From: PKWO01 sp036384915
Lineage (GTDB): Bacteria; Pseudomonadota; Gammaproteobacteria; Burkholderiales; Burkholderiaceae_D
Length of the DNA stretch: 44,142 nt
Reading direction: 5' to 3'
NCBI GenBank assembly: GCA_036384915.1
Contig: DASVLJ010000024.1
Coordinates: 1 to 44,142 of the forward strand
Numbering within the stretch: position 1 is the first letter of the stretch; every line of letters starts with the position of its first letter. Shown here piece by piece: positions 8,525-16,704 of this stretch. Below the pieces are notes generated by a model. That model was not told the origin of the DNA. It did no database searches and was given only the letters and a program-made list of their open reading frames with translations. Made by a program: the position numbers and the translations under genes.

Positions 8525-8943
8525 GCGGCCCCGATACCGCCCAAGCCGGGCGCAAACGCAACCTGCCCTGGATACTGTTCACCCTGCTGGCATTGGCGGC
8601 CTTCATCGCATGGCGCATGACGAGCGTGCATGTGGGTGGCAGTGAATCGGATGATGCGGCTACCATGCAACTGAAAGCCGGCAGCGAGGTTACCGTGCGC
8701 CAGGAATCCTATGCCTGCAATACGCCCGAAGCACTGAACCGCAGTGTGGCGTTCAAGCTTGCCGGCGCCGAAGACAAATTGCGCGCGCTGACGCAGCACG
8801 AATGCATGCCGGTCTTGCCGCGGCAGCGCTTGAAGTTGGCAACCTTGAAAGATAAATTGGCGCAGGTCGAGAGCGGCTCCTCGTCCGTGCCGCTCTGGGT
8901 CACAACACGCGATCTCGTTTCTGCGGACAGCCCGGCGCCATAG
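8521..8943 (+). CDS. Single-pass membrane protein, unknown function
   Basis: A 140-residue protein with a short basic cytoplasmic start, one transmembrane segment (about residues 15-33, LPWILFTLLALAAFIAWRM) and a periplasmic domain of about 105 residues with two cysteines (around 68 and 99). The start overlaps the stop of the 34-residue gene, so it is coupled to it and probably co-transcribed with the GT41 gene. No family recognised. Confidence 0.72.
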   Translation: MSGPDTAQAGRKRNLPWILFTLLALAAFIAWRMTSVHVGGSESDDAATMQLKAGSEVTVRQESYACNTPEALNRSVAFKLAGAEDKLRALTQHECMPVLPRQRLKLATLKDKLAQVESGSSSVPLWVTTRDLVSADSPAP

Positions 8944-8949
8944 GCCTGC

Positions 8950-9525
8950 TCACTGACTCTGGCGGAACTGCGCCCCGAATTGCCCGCTGAAATTGTGGAT
9001 TAGCGAGAGCAGGGTCTGGGGAAACTCTTCGTCGAAACGGCCCACCCCCATGATTTCCACCTTGCCGTCGGGCGACTTCATCGAGCGCTCGAATTGCTTG
9101 ATTTCCGGCGCGCTGCGATGACGTACGAAGGGCACGATGAAGGGTGTGTGCTTGCCGAAATCGTAGCTGTATTGGCGCAGCATCTCGGCTGGCCAGTTGA
9201 TATGGCCACCGTAGGCGCCGCGCACGGCTTCCACGGGAACGCAGATGCCCGCCTTGCCTTCCGCCACCGCCTGCAGGCCTTCCTTGTCGTTGACCAGGAG
9301 CGAGAGGAAGAGCATCGCCCAGACCGTGGTGCCCTTGTGGTTGATCACGTGTCGAGGCTCAAGCGCGGCAAGCGAGCTGATGGCGGCGTCGCAATTGGCG
9401 AGGTTCAACAGGTAGCCCAATTGCTGCGAATCGAAGTTCAGCTCGGCGGGCGGTGTCGTGGTGAGGCCCCAAAAGTAACAGGAATCCCAGTCGGAGAATT
9501 TTTCGAAGGAGGTAGCGGGTTGCAT
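8950..9525 (-). CDS. Hypothetical cytosolic protein
   Basis: A 191-residue soluble protein with no signal peptide or membrane segment. It is well mixed in composition, with blocks such as FEKFSDWDSCYFWGLTTTPP and GGHINWPAEMLRQYSYDFGK. I do not recognise the family. It converges on the preceding plus-strand gene, with only 6 bases between the stops. There is no clear ribosome site before the ATG. The upstream gene on the same strand is the ClpP-like protease, 201 bases away and ended by its own terminator, so this gene is probably transcribed separately. Confidence 0.68.
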   Translation of the reverse strand: MQPATSFEKFSDWDSCYFWGLTTTPPAELNFDSQQLGYLLNLANCDAAISSLAALEPRHVINHKGTTVWAMLFLSLLVNDKEGLQAVAEGKAGICVPVEAVRGAYGGHINWPAEMLRQYSYDFGKHTPFIVPFVRHRSAPEIKQFERSMKSPDGKVEIMGVGRFDEEFPQTLLSLIHNFSGQFGAQFRQSQ

Positions 9526-9671
9526 TTTGGGGGCTTGGCTGGATGGTTAAACCGGCGCAGCAGTCTTGCGCGGTGAGGTCGATACCCGGAAAATTAGCAT
9601 CAAGCACTCGGCGCAATATGCTGCGCCGATATGGGAAACGCGTGTAGATGTTCAGAAGGGCGTGACCGCCA

Positions 9672-9710
9672 GCAAAGAGAAAGGGCGCAATGCGATGCGC
9701 TATTGCGCCC
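9672..9710 (-). terminator. Rho-independent terminator of the ClpP-like gene
   Basis: Read on the minus strand, GGGCGCAAT and ATTGCGCCC form a perfect 9-base stem around a 10-base loop, followed by TTTCTCTTT. It begins 16 bases after the stop codon of the ClpP-like gene. Confidence 0.8.
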
Positions 9711-9726
9711 CGATTATTGCAAGCGA

Positions 9727-10305
9727 TCAGCCGATTTCCTTGGCGCTGACGATGGACTTCGACACCAGGCCGTATTCGATCGCTTCCGGGGCCGTCATCC
9801 AGAAATCGCGGTCGATGTCTGCCGACACTTTTTCCAGTTTCTGTCCGGTTTCCTTGGCGATCAGGGCGGCAATGCGTTCGCGCACGCGGACGATTTCGCG
9901 CGCCTGGATGGCGATGTCGGTGGCCTGGCCACCGGCGCCGCCGCTCGGCTGGTGGATCAGGAAGCGCGTATTCTGCAGGCAGAAGCGGCGTTCCTTCGGC
10001 ACCGACAGGAACACATTGACCGCGGCGCTGCCGACCCAGCCGCTACCGATCATGTTAACCGGTGCTTCGATGAAACGGATCACGTCATGGATCACGTCGC
10101 CCGATTCTACGTGGCCGCCCGGAGAGCACACCAGGAAATTGATCGGGGCTTTGGATTCGCCGGAGAGCGCGATCAATTGGCGCACGGCATCGCGCGCCGC
10201 GCTGTCGTTGATCTGGCCGAACAGCAGCACGGTACGTGACTTGAAGGCTTTCTCTTCCAGAAAGCTGTCGCGCTGGGAGGCATTGGTTTCCGTTTTTTCT
10301 TCCAT
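9727..10305 (-). CDS. ClpP-like serine protease (orphan paralogue)
   Basis: A 192-residue member of the ClpP (peptidase S14) family. Aligning by eye with classical ClpP, the catalytic triad is present as Ser93 (GWVGSAAVNVFL), His118 (RFLIHQPSGG) and Asp167 (DIDRDFWM), with the expected spacings of 25 and 49 residues. The region around the serine differs from the classical GMAASMGAFLL. The oligomer-forming GGAGGQATDIAIQAREI block is conserved. Classical clpP sits between tig and clpX, and neither is here; the gene is flanked by hypothetical genes. It is therefore probably a second ClpP that borrows an AAA+ partner or acts alone. That is inference. Confidence 0.9.
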   Translation of the reverse strand: MEEKTETNASQRDSFLEEKAFKSRTVLLFGQINDSAARDAVRQLIALSGESKAPINFLVCSPGGHVESGDVIHDVIRFIEAPVNMIGSGWVGSAAVNVFLSVPKERRFCLQNTRFLIHQPSGGAGGQATDIAIQAREIVRVRERIAALIAKETGQKLEKVSADIDRDFWMTAPEAIEYGLVSKSIVSAKEIG

Positions 10306-10360
10306 GATGGGTCTCTACTGTGTTGGGGGTTGTCACTTGCCAAAACGGCAGTGTAAACCA

Positions 10361-10398
10361 AAAAGCCCCCAAGGTTTCGCTGCGGCGGTTTGGCTTTT
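10361..10398 (-). terminator. Possible terminator downstream of the DUF4272 gene
   Basis: On the minus strand AAAAGCC and GGCTTTT form a 7-base stem with a 24-base loop, ending in TTTT followed by TGG. It lies 21 bases after the stop of the DUF4272 gene. The loop is long, so this is tentative. Confidence 0.35.
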
Positions 10399-10418
10399 CC
10401 GATGCAGCTTCAAACCCG

Positions 10419-11606
10419 TCAAGTCGACAAATCGGTATCATCCCAGTCGACGCCCGGCGACACGGCCCAGGTCAGGGAATGGCGCCGTTCGTGAACCGCG
10501 CCGCCATCGCGCACGGGATGAAAATCCTGCGGCACGGTATCGGCGCCGGTCTGCGCGCTGCGCACGGCGTTATGGGCACAATAAAAGGTATCTTCAAGGC
10601 GGCTGACTTCTTTTGCCATGCGCGGGGTTTTCCCGGAAAGGAATTGCGCCAGGCTCGCATCGAGATCGGGAAGAAAGTCGAGAATCATGGCGCGGGTGAC
10701 CTCATTGGGCATCTGTCCGACGTAAAACGGCGGTGCCGGATCGAACCCGATGATCCAGGCCAACGGCCACATGTTTTCCAGGCGCCAGCCCACGATATGC
10801 GCGTACCCAGCCCGCGCCTGTTGCCGGGGTAAATCGAGGATGGCACGTTCGGAGGCTACGAGGTGCTCATATAGCGCATCGCGTTCCACGAAGGCCCTGA
10901 TCCGGCTCGACGCGGCAATGTCCTCGGGCGCGGAAGCCCACAGAAAAAGCGCATTCAATGCCAGCAGGCGGCCGGCGATGTCTTTCAGCGGACGCAGGCT
11001 GTCCAGGCCATTTTCACTACGAAGCAACGGCAGCCAGCGAGAGCAGCGGAAACCACGTTCGGCAAGCCGGCAATATATCTCTTCCCGCTCGGCCGCACGC
11101 TCTGGATCGACGCCTTCGACAGCGCCCTGATGCTTGTACTGCGACGGATCGACTTGCAACAGGCGCGGCGTCGGCGCCCCGTCCTGCGTGTCCTGCGCCA
11201 GCCGGCCGACCACGAAGCTGCCGTCAGGCAGCATGATACTGTCCGCCGCGAACAGGAATCCCCCGCAACGTTCGGCAATACCGAGCAAGGTTTTCAGGAC
11301 ATGGGAATCGAGCGCGACCGGTTGCGGCAGGTCCGCGCCCAGCGCCGCCTTGGCCCCCTTGATCAGCAGTTGCGCCTTTGCGCGTGCAGCCCCGCTGTTC
11401 GGCAATTGCGCGACATAGGCGCTGAAACCACGCAAGTGTTTCGTGAGATCCGGATGTTGCAAGGTAAGCCGAACCGGGCCGGATTCGCTATCGAACTCGA
11501 ACCAGGTTGCCTTCTTCAGGAACCCGCCATCAGTCCTGCCGCCGGGGAACATGGATTTGAGATCCGGTTTTTCCTGGAACAGGTAAAGCGAGCAGTATTT
11601 GATCAT
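10419..11606 (-). CDS. DUF4272 domain protein
   Basis: A 395-residue soluble protein. The C-terminal 220 residues fit DUF4272: EREEIYCRLAERGFRCSRWL, RPLKDIAGRLLALNALFLWA followed by SAPEDI, then VERDALYEHLVASE and GWRLENMWPLAWIIGFD. The N-terminal 170 residues are less typical and may be a separate domain that reads like a small alpha/beta fold. ATG 11606 is the first ATG; a TTG three codons earlier is possible. DUF4272 has no proven biochemical role. The gene is divergent from the exported protein at 11694, with 87 bases between. Confidence 0.82.
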   Translation of the reverse strand: MIKYCSLYLFQEKPDLKSMFPGGRTDGGFLKKATWFEFDSESGPVRLTLQHPDLTKHLRGFSAYVAQLPNSGAARAKAQLLIKGAKAALGADLPQPVALDSHVLKTLLGIAERCGGFLFAADSIMLPDGSFVVGRLAQDTQDGAPTPRLLQVDPSQYKHQGAVEGVDPERAAEREEIYCRLAERGFRCSRWLPLLRSENGLDSLRPLKDIAGRLLALNALFLWASAPEDIAASSRIRAFVERDALYEHLVASERAILDLPRQQARAGYAHIVGWRLENMWPLAWIIGFDPAPPFYVGQMPNEVTRAMILDFLPDLDASLAQFLSGKTPRMAKEVSRLEDTFYCAHNAVRSAQTGADTVPQDFHPVRDGGAVHERRHSLTWAVSPGVDWDDTDLST

Positions 11607-11693
11607 GAGCGGCAAGCTGGGATGATGGAGAAGTGGCGATATCGTGTCATTTTACGTACTATGATGGCTGATTCAATCGTCAGAAAGTTTTCA

Positions 11694-12290
11694 ATGTCAC
11701 GCAGATTCTTCCTTGCGGCCCTGCTCCTCGCTTGCTCCGCCGCCCATGCCGATGCCTGCCGCTGGAAGAGCGACGATGCGCAGCCGTTTATCGATGCACG
11801 CGATTTGCCGGGCATGTCGCTGCTGCAGTCGGCGCCGCCCGCTCCTGGTACGGCGCATGACGAACACGGCCTGTTCCAATCCGAAGCGGTCGGCGAGCAC
11901 GCCTGGTTTTCTGCCAGCACCGCAGACCAGTTGTGGAGCGTGCGCGACCTGCGCCTGCGCTTTGCCACCACCCAGCAGGCGGAGCGCTTCCTGGCGGAAA
12001 AGCTGGGCGAGTTGAGCGACGAGGCGCCGGAAGTGGAGCCGGCCGAGATCGACGGCGTGGCGGTACGCATTTTCGGACCGCGTAACGCAAAGGCGGAATT
12101 CTTCGCCAAGGCGACAGGAAAGAAGGCCGACACCATCGTAGGCTACACCTACGTGTTTGAAGTGGGGCCGACTGTGGCAAAGGTGCTGCTTTCCCAGGGC
12201 GGCAATTCGCACACCAGGCTCAAGCGAATGGATCATGCCGAAGTGGTGCGGGCGGCGATTGCGCGGGTGAAAGGCTTGTGCGGAACCTGA
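11694..12290 (+). CDS. Exported hypothetical protein
   Basis: A 198-residue protein with a signal peptide (MSRRFFLAALLLACSAAHAD, cleaved after AHA). The mature domain is mixed alpha/beta, with a cysteine near each end (CRWKSDD and VKGLCGT) that could pair. ATG 11694 is chosen because it begins the signal peptide; ATG 11661 lies in frame upstream and would add 11 residues. The family is not recognised. It is followed after 4 bases by a membrane protein gene, so the two form an operon. Confidence 0.75.
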   Translation: MSRRFFLAALLLACSAAHADACRWKSDDAQPFIDARDLPGMSLLQSAPPAPGTAHDEHGLFQSEAVGEHAWFSASTADQLWSVRDLRLRFATTQQAERFLAEKLGELSDEAPEVEPAEIDGVAVRIFGPRNAKAEFFAKATGKKADTIVGYTYVFEVGPTVAKVLLSQGGNSHTRLKRMDHAEVVRAAIARVKGLCGT

Positions 12291-12294
12291 TGCG

Positions 12295-12756
12295 ATGAGA
12301 GCCGCCGTCACCGCCTCGCTGGCCGCGATTCTGGTGCAGTTGCCGCTGTTCGCGCTGTGCCTGCTGCCCAGGATGGCAATGGGCGAGGTCGATGCCGACG
12401 AGCTCGGTTTTTACGTGGCGGCCGTTTCGATCGTGGCGGCGGCGACCGTACTGTTGGTGGGCTTGCCGGTGTTTGCGCTGCTACGCGGCAGCGGGCGCAT
12501 GAATGCAAAGGCCGTGGCTCTGGCTGGACTGGCCATCGGAACCTTGCCGGTGGCCGTGATGGGATGGCCTTATCATGGACTCTATAGCGGCTATTCGTCT
12601 TCCGGTGCCTTGTTCGGACATGCGGTGGATTTTTACCGCAACGGCTCGCCTACCCTGTATGCCTGGCTCGATTACCTGCTTTGCATGGCACGGCTGGGTT
12701 TGCAGGGCGTACTGGGGGCTTTGGTGTTTTATTGGGTTTGGCGGCGGGTTGGGTGA
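12295..12756 (+). CDS. Four-helix membrane protein, unknown
   Basis: A 153-residue protein with four hydrophobic segments (about residues 5-25, 38-62, 73-93 and 125-149) and a short loop rich in Gly, Ser and Tyr (YHGLYSGYSSSGALFG). The ATG follows the stop of the preceding exported-protein gene by 4 bases, so they are co-transcribed and may work together. No family is recognised. Size and topology resemble many small inner-membrane proteins of unknown role. Confidence 0.72.
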   Translation: MRAAVTASLAAILVQLPLFALCLLPRMAMGEVDADELGFYVAAVSIVAAATVLLVGLPVFALLRGSGRMNAKAVALAGLAIGTLPVAVMGWPYHGLYSGYSSSGALFGHAVDFYRNGSPTLYAWLDYLLCMARLGLQGVLGALVFYWVWRRVG

Positions 12757-12787
12757 ACGTCGACTTGTCGTCGCGCCAGCCCACGTT

Positions 12788-12927
12788 CACATGCCGGGGT
12801 CGCTCTGGCACTCGAGGGTAGCCGGTTCAAGCGGGACAAATTTCGACTGCGCATTGTCCGCCATCCAGGAGGCTTCGGCGGCCATCGCATCGGATGTGCG
12901 CTTGCCCGGAACGGCGAAGAAATGGCC
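12788..12927 (-). pseudogene. Possible remnant of a protein gene
   Basis: On the minus strand one frame reads GHFFAVPGKRTSDAMAAEAS, continues with a protein-like sequence containing WMADN and FVPLEPATLECQS, and ends at a TGA (12788-12790). An in-frame TAG lies immediately upstream and there is no ribosome site before the only internal ATG (12885). It looks like the 3' end of a broken gene, but it is short and could be chance. Confidence 0.25.
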
Positions 12928-13024
12928 CTACGTGACTTGTCTATTGCTGTGCCGGGGACGACATCTCCCTTGCTTTCATGCCGGTAGCTTACAATGACAG
13001 CGATCCTTGTTTTCAGGAGTTTCG

Positions 13025-13450
13025 ATGAGCTTGTCTCCGTTCCATTTGGCGATTCCGGTTTACGACCTGGCCGCGGCGCGGCGTTTCTATGGTGAGGTGT
13101 TCGGTCTGGCCGAGGGCCGCTCTTCCGCGCAGTGGGTGGATTTCGATTTCTTCGGCCACCAATTGGTGATCCACGAACACCCCAAGACGGATTCGCAAGC
13201 GCATGCGCATACCAATCCCGTGGACGGGCATGACGTGCCGGTGCCGCATTTCGGTGTGGTGCTGGAGTGGGCACAATGGGAAGCCCTGGCCGGGCGCCTG
13301 CGTTCGTTCGGCGTGCGCTTCGTGATCGAACCTTATATACGTTTTCAAGGCCAAGTGGGAGAACAGGCGACGATGTTCCTGTACGACCCTTGCGGCAATG
13401 CGCTGGAATTCAAGGCGTTCAAGGATATTGGGCAGTTGTTTGCCAAATAG
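13025..13450 (+). CDS. VOC family (glyoxalase/bleomycin-resistance fold) protein
   Basis: A 141-residue protein with the paired beta-alpha-beta-beta-beta modules of the vicinal oxygen chelate fold. It opens with PFHLAIPVYDLAAARRFYGE, where the His is the usual first metal ligand, and ends with MFLYDPCGNALEFKAF, where the Glu is the usual last ligand. HFGVVLEW in the middle supplies the second-module His. Such proteins are metal-dependent lyases, dioxygenases or resistance proteins, and the substrate cannot be told from sequence. CAGGAG lies 8 bases before the ATG, which settles the start. The gene stands alone. Confidence 0.9.
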   Translation: MSLSPFHLAIPVYDLAAARRFYGEVFGLAEGRSSAQWVDFDFFGHQLVIHEHPKTDSQAHAHTNPVDGHDVPVPHFGVVLEWAQWEALAGRLRSFGVRFVIEPYIRFQGQVGEQATMFLYDPCGNALEFKAFKDIGQLFAK

Positions 13451-13655
13451 TGCCGGCAATAGCATCCCGACGGCAGCCAACATCCTGCCGGTGCCAACGT
13501 GCAAGCGGGCGGTATGCCATGGCACGCCCTGCGCCATGCACTACGTATTTCACGCCAAACCGGTCGGCCCCGCTGTGCACGACATGAAATCGGCCATTCC
13601 GTCGAGCGGCATTCCAATCCCGAAAACCCAGGGGTGCCAGCCGCATTCCCCGTCT

Positions 13656-14129
13656 TCAGGGAGGAGGCGGAGGCTGGTTGCGCGTAACGTAGCTGTCGAA
13701 ATTGCGCACAGCCTGAGTGCAGAATTGCGCGCTGTCCCAGAGGCTGGCCGCCTCGCGCCCTGCGCGCGCTTCGGTGCAGTGGAGGATTTGCACCAGACGC
13801 TTGGCCTTGGCGGCGCTTCCCGGAAATTGCGCGTTGGCCGCCGCATCGAGCTTGGTTTCGGCGGCCTTGGTATCACCGCCGCAGGTGCGCGCACTGCCGG
13901 TAAAGCGCGCGCGGCTGATCAGGGCGCGCAAGTCGGCATTGCCGTCGATGGCCTTGCCGATCTCGTCGTCGATGGCGTCATTCTTGGGGCCGCTGCTATT
14001 GAAGCGCGCCGACAGGCCGGCACAGGCCGCTTTGACTTGGTCGTCGAGTTCATCGGCGGAACCGGCGCCGGCAACCAGGCCGAGTGCGAGGATCGCGGCG
14101 CGCAACGCTTGGGATAGGGTATGTTTCAT
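13656..14129 (-). CDS. Exported hypothetical protein
   Basis: A 157-residue protein with a signal peptide (MKHTLSQALRAAILALGLVA, cleaved near AGSA-DE) and a helical, charged mature region with four cysteines (around 35, 83, 117 and 136) that could form two disulfides, ending in a run of prolines. I do not recognise a family. It is divergent from the cytochrome b561 gene, with 158 bases between them. Confidence 0.68.
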   Translation of the reverse strand: MKHTLSQALRAAILALGLVAGAGSADELDDQVKAACAGLSARFNSSGPKNDAIDDEIGKAIDGNADLRALISRARFTGSARTCGGDTKAAETKLDAAANAQFPGSAAKAKRLVQILHCTEARAGREAASLWDSAQFCTQAVRNFDSYVTRNQPPPPP

Positions 14130-14287
14130 GGCTCTGGCGTCTGCCCCATATTACGATAAAGTCAAGCCACTGGCCGGGGCAAAGCCCATGTTAACACGTT
14201 ACTGTGCAGTGCCGCCAATTGGCGTTTTCGCGATCCTGCCCCGTCTTGCCGTATCATTGACCGATTCTCGACTTTTTGGAGCGGGTC

Positions 14288-14860
14288 ATGCGTTCCCCCG
14301 ACATTTCGCGCTATGGCCTTGTTGCCCAATCGCTGCACTGGATCACGGCAGCGCTGGTGTTGGCCGCATTTACCTTGGGGCCGGGCGGCTCGGAAGAACA
14401 TGTCTATGCCGCGACACGCGACGGCGACCGGCGATTGCACGAGACCTTGGGCATCATGGTGTTCTTTATCAGCGCGGTGCGGCTGGCCTGGGCCGCGGTG
14501 GATCGCCGTCCGGACCCGGCCTTGGCGCATCCGTGGATGGATTCCGCGTCGCGCATCGTGCAAGGCGGCTTGTACCTGCTGCTGTTCGCTGTGCCGCTCA
14601 CGGCGATCACAGGCGCGTGGCTGGAGAATCACCCGCTGACCCTGGTGGGCGGCTTCAATATCATCGCCCCCTTTGCCGCCGACCACGCACTGGGCGCCAT
14701 GATTGCCGAAGCGCATGGGTGGCTGGGCGACGCAATCTTGTGGCTGGCCGGACTGCACGCGGCGGCAGCCGTTTATCATCACTGGATGCTGGGCGACCGC
14801 GTGCTGGTTTCCATGCTGCCCGATTGGCTTGAGCGACGGTTGCCCGCGCGGCGCGATTGA
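14288..14860 (+). CDS. Cytochrome b561 family protein
   Basis: A 190-residue, four-helix membrane cytochrome. The N-terminus RYGLVAQSLHWITAALVLAAF has the first helix histidine. RRLHETLGIMVFFISAVRLAW and EAHGWLGDAILWLAGLHAAAAVYHHWML carry the other histidines expected to ligate two b-type hemes. Bacterial b561 proteins such as CybB pass electrons between quinol and periplasmic acceptors or superoxide. GGAGCGGG precedes the ATG at 14288. The gene is single and converges on the acetyltransferase gene, 16 bases away. Confidence 0.92.
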   Translation: MRSPDISRYGLVAQSLHWITAALVLAAFTLGPGGSEEHVYAATRDGDRRLHETLGIMVFFISAVRLAWAAVDRRPDPALAHPWMDSASRIVQGGLYLLLFAVPLTAITGAWLENHPLTLVGGFNIIAPFAADHALGAMIAEAHGWLGDAILWLAGLHAAAAVYHHWMLGDRVLVSMLPDWLERRLPARRD

Positions 14861-14876
14861 TGACGCAGCCCGGCGC

Positions 14877-15416
14877 TCAAAGCTCCATAATCATCTCGTG
14901 CCAGGCCATGCCGCCGTGATCCGATTCGGAAGGCTTGACGTAGCGATAGCCGAGCTTTTCGTAGAGGCCGACGTGGCGGTCCTTGCACATCAGGTGTATG
15001 GTTTGCTTGCCCATGCGTTTCATGCGTTCGACAAATTCACGCATCAGAAGTGAAGCGTAGCCTTTACCCTGGTATTCCGGCGCAATCACCACCGACATGA
15101 TGACGACGTTGCGCGCCAGAGCGTCGTGGCCGACGAGTTCCTTGAATTCCTCGGCGGACATCCGCACTTCATGGGCGCAACCGCAATTGATGAAGCCGGC
15201 GATTGCGCTGCCGCCCTCACCGCCGATTTCCATGACCAGGAAGCCTTGCGGGTATTGCGCGATGCGCAGGGCGATCTTTTCCCGGGTTGCGGCCTCATCG
15301 CCTTCGTAGGCGGATACTTCGATGTCGTAGCAGCGTTGCGCGTCCTGCTCGCCCGCCGGGCGGAAGGATGGCGCGCCCGTTCCGCGGTTTTCCATCGCGT
15401 GCGGCGCGGGCTTCAT
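14877..15416 (-). CDS. GNAT acetyltransferase, arylalkylamine N-acetyltransferase-like
   Basis: A 179-residue GNAT protein whose motifs match the AANAT (serotonin N-acetyltransferase-like) branch: AHEVRMSAEEFKELVGHD, then NVVIMSVVIAPEYQGKGYAS (QGKGYA at residues 116-121 binds acetyl-CoA), then IHLMCKDRHVGLYEKLGYRY and HGGMAWHEM. ATG 15416 overlaps the TGA of the upstream C-S lyase gene in an ATGA arrangement, so the two are translationally coupled; a longer frame to 15599 is only read-through over that gene. AANAT-like bacterial enzymes acetylate aryl-alkyl amines or polyamines, and the actual substrate here is unknown. Confidence 0.88.
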   Translation of the reverse strand: MKPAPHAMENRGTGAPSFRPAGEQDAQRCYDIEVSAYEGDEAATREKIALRIAQYPQGFLVMEIGGEGGSAIAGFINCGCAHEVRMSAEEFKELVGHDALARNVVIMSVVIAPEYQGKGYASLLMREFVERMKRMGKQTIHLMCKDRHVGLYEKLGYRYVKPSESDHGGMAWHEMIMEL

Positions 15417-16612
15417 TTCCGCATTGCCTGGGACAGTCTTGCCAGGGCCTCGTCGACGACGGCACGCGGACATCCCAGGTTGGCGCGCAGGAAACCATGC
15501 CCTTCGACGCCGAATTTCTGTCCCTTGTCGAACCAAATCCTGGCACGGGTCAGCATGAAGTGTTCCAACTGCTCGGCCGGCATGCCCAGCGGGCGGCAAT
15601 CCACCCAGGCGAGGTAGAGCGAGTCCATATCGTGGACATGCAAGCCCCAGTCCGCCGCGTTGATTGCGGCGGCGAAATGGCGCTGGTTGGCGCCGATGTA
15701 ATCGAGCAGCGCCGCCAGCCAGGGCTCGCCGTGGCGGTACGCCGCCTCCGTTGCCACCATTCCCGGCAGGTTCACGAGATTGAATTGGTTGCGCTCAAGC
15801 TGTCTGGTGAAGGTCGCGCGCAGCCGCGCATCGGGAATAATGAGGTTGGCGCATTGCAGCCCGGCGAGATTGAAGGTCTTGCTGGCCGAGGTGCAAGTGA
15901 CGCTGCATGCGGCGAAGCGCGCATCGAGCGAAGCGAACGGTATGTGCCGCTTGCCCGGCGCCAGCACGAAATCCTGGTGGATCTCGTCGGCGATCACGAC
16001 GATGTCGTGGCGCAGGCAGATTTCACCCATGGCACGCAACTCGGCTTCGGACCAGGCGTTGCCGGTGGGGTTGTGCGGATTGGAGAGGATGAACAGCCGG
16101 GTGTCTGGGCGGATGGCTTTTTCGAACAATGCCGCGTCGAAGCGGTAGCGGCCGTCTTCGAGAACAAGGGGCGCCGGCGCAACATGGCGGCCATTGAGCG
16201 CCACGTCTTGGTGGAAGTGCACGTACACGGGAGGCTGGATCAGGACGGACTCCCCCGGCGCCGTGAAAGCCTGGATGGCAGTCTTGAGCGCCGTGATGAC
16301 GCCCGAGGCAGGGACGACCCATGCGGGGTCGACTTGCCAGCCGAAACGCCTGGCTTGCCAGCCCGTCACGGCTTCAAGGTAACTCCCGGTCGGCCCGCCG
16401 GGGTAGCCGAGGACACCGAAAGATACCAGTTCGTGCAAGGCCTCAAGCACCGGCGCCGGCGCGCGAAAGTCCATGTCGGCCACCCACATCGGCAGCGGAT
16501 CGGCGGCGAGCTGTTCAGGCGTCAACAGCTTTTGCGCGATGCCCCATTTCATCGAATTGGAAGCGCGGCGGTCGATACGTTCGTCGAAATCAGGGGCGGC
16601 AAAGGCGGTCAT
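15413..16612 (-). CDS. PatB/MalY-type PLP-dependent C-S lyase (aminotransferase fold)
   Basis: A 399-residue fold-type I PLP enzyme of the MalY/PatB branch. Visible features are PLPMWVADMDF near the N-terminus (diagnostic for this branch), the cofactor-pocket aromatic in QPPVYVHFH, SNPHNPTGN, DEIHQDFV, and TSASKTFNLAGLQ with the PLP-binding Lys245. Members cleave C-S bonds of cystathionine or cysteine conjugates, releasing a thiol, pyruvate and ammonia, and some also transaminate. The coupled AANAT-like gene downstream and the divergent LysR gene suggest a regulated sulfur-amino-acid or conjugate-detoxification unit; that link is inference. Confidence 0.93.
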   Translation of the reverse strand: MTAFAAPDFDERIDRRASNSMKWGIAQKLLTPEQLAADPLPMWVADMDFRAPAPVLEALHELVSFGVLGYPGGPTGSYLEAVTGWQARRFGWQVDPAWVVPASGVITALKTAIQAFTAPGESVLIQPPVYVHFHQDVALNGRHVAPAPLVLEDGRYRFDAALFEKAIRPDTRLFILSNPHNPTGNAWSEAELRAMGEICLRHDIVVIADEIHQDFVLAPGKRHIPFASLDARFAACSVTCTSASKTFNLAGLQCANLIIPDARLRATFTRQLERNQFNLVNLPGMVATEAAYRHGEPWLAALLDYIGANQRHFAAAINAADWGLHVHDMDSLYLAWVDCRPLGMPAEQLEHFMLTRARIWFDKGQKFGVEGHGFLRANLGCPRAVVDEALARLSQAMRK

Positions 16613-16620
16613 GCGTAGGG

Positions 16621-16639
16621 CTTAAGAATAATCATTAAG
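16621..16639. promoter_or_regulatory. Possible LysR-type operator between divergent genes
   Basis: CTTAA and TTAAG form an inverted repeat separated by 9 bases inside the AT-rich gap between the C-S lyase gene and the divergent LysR gene. LysR regulators usually bind interrupted palindromes of the T-N11-A type in exactly this position. Confidence 0.35.
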
Positions 16640-16704
16640 AGCAATCATCATAGCGCCGAGATAAAATGCGCGCACTGCATTATTTTCACAACATACTGAA
16701 TATC

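Noticed and set aside
11130..11693. N-terminal extension of the exported protein at 11694
   Set aside because: It would run antisense through the DUF4272 gene and hide a clear signal peptide that begins at 11694.
15287..16618. Open frame of 443 codons on the plus strand
   Set aside because: It lies opposite the PatB/MalY gene and the acetyltransferase, both of which have intact catalytic motifs; the plus-strand product has no recognisable pattern.
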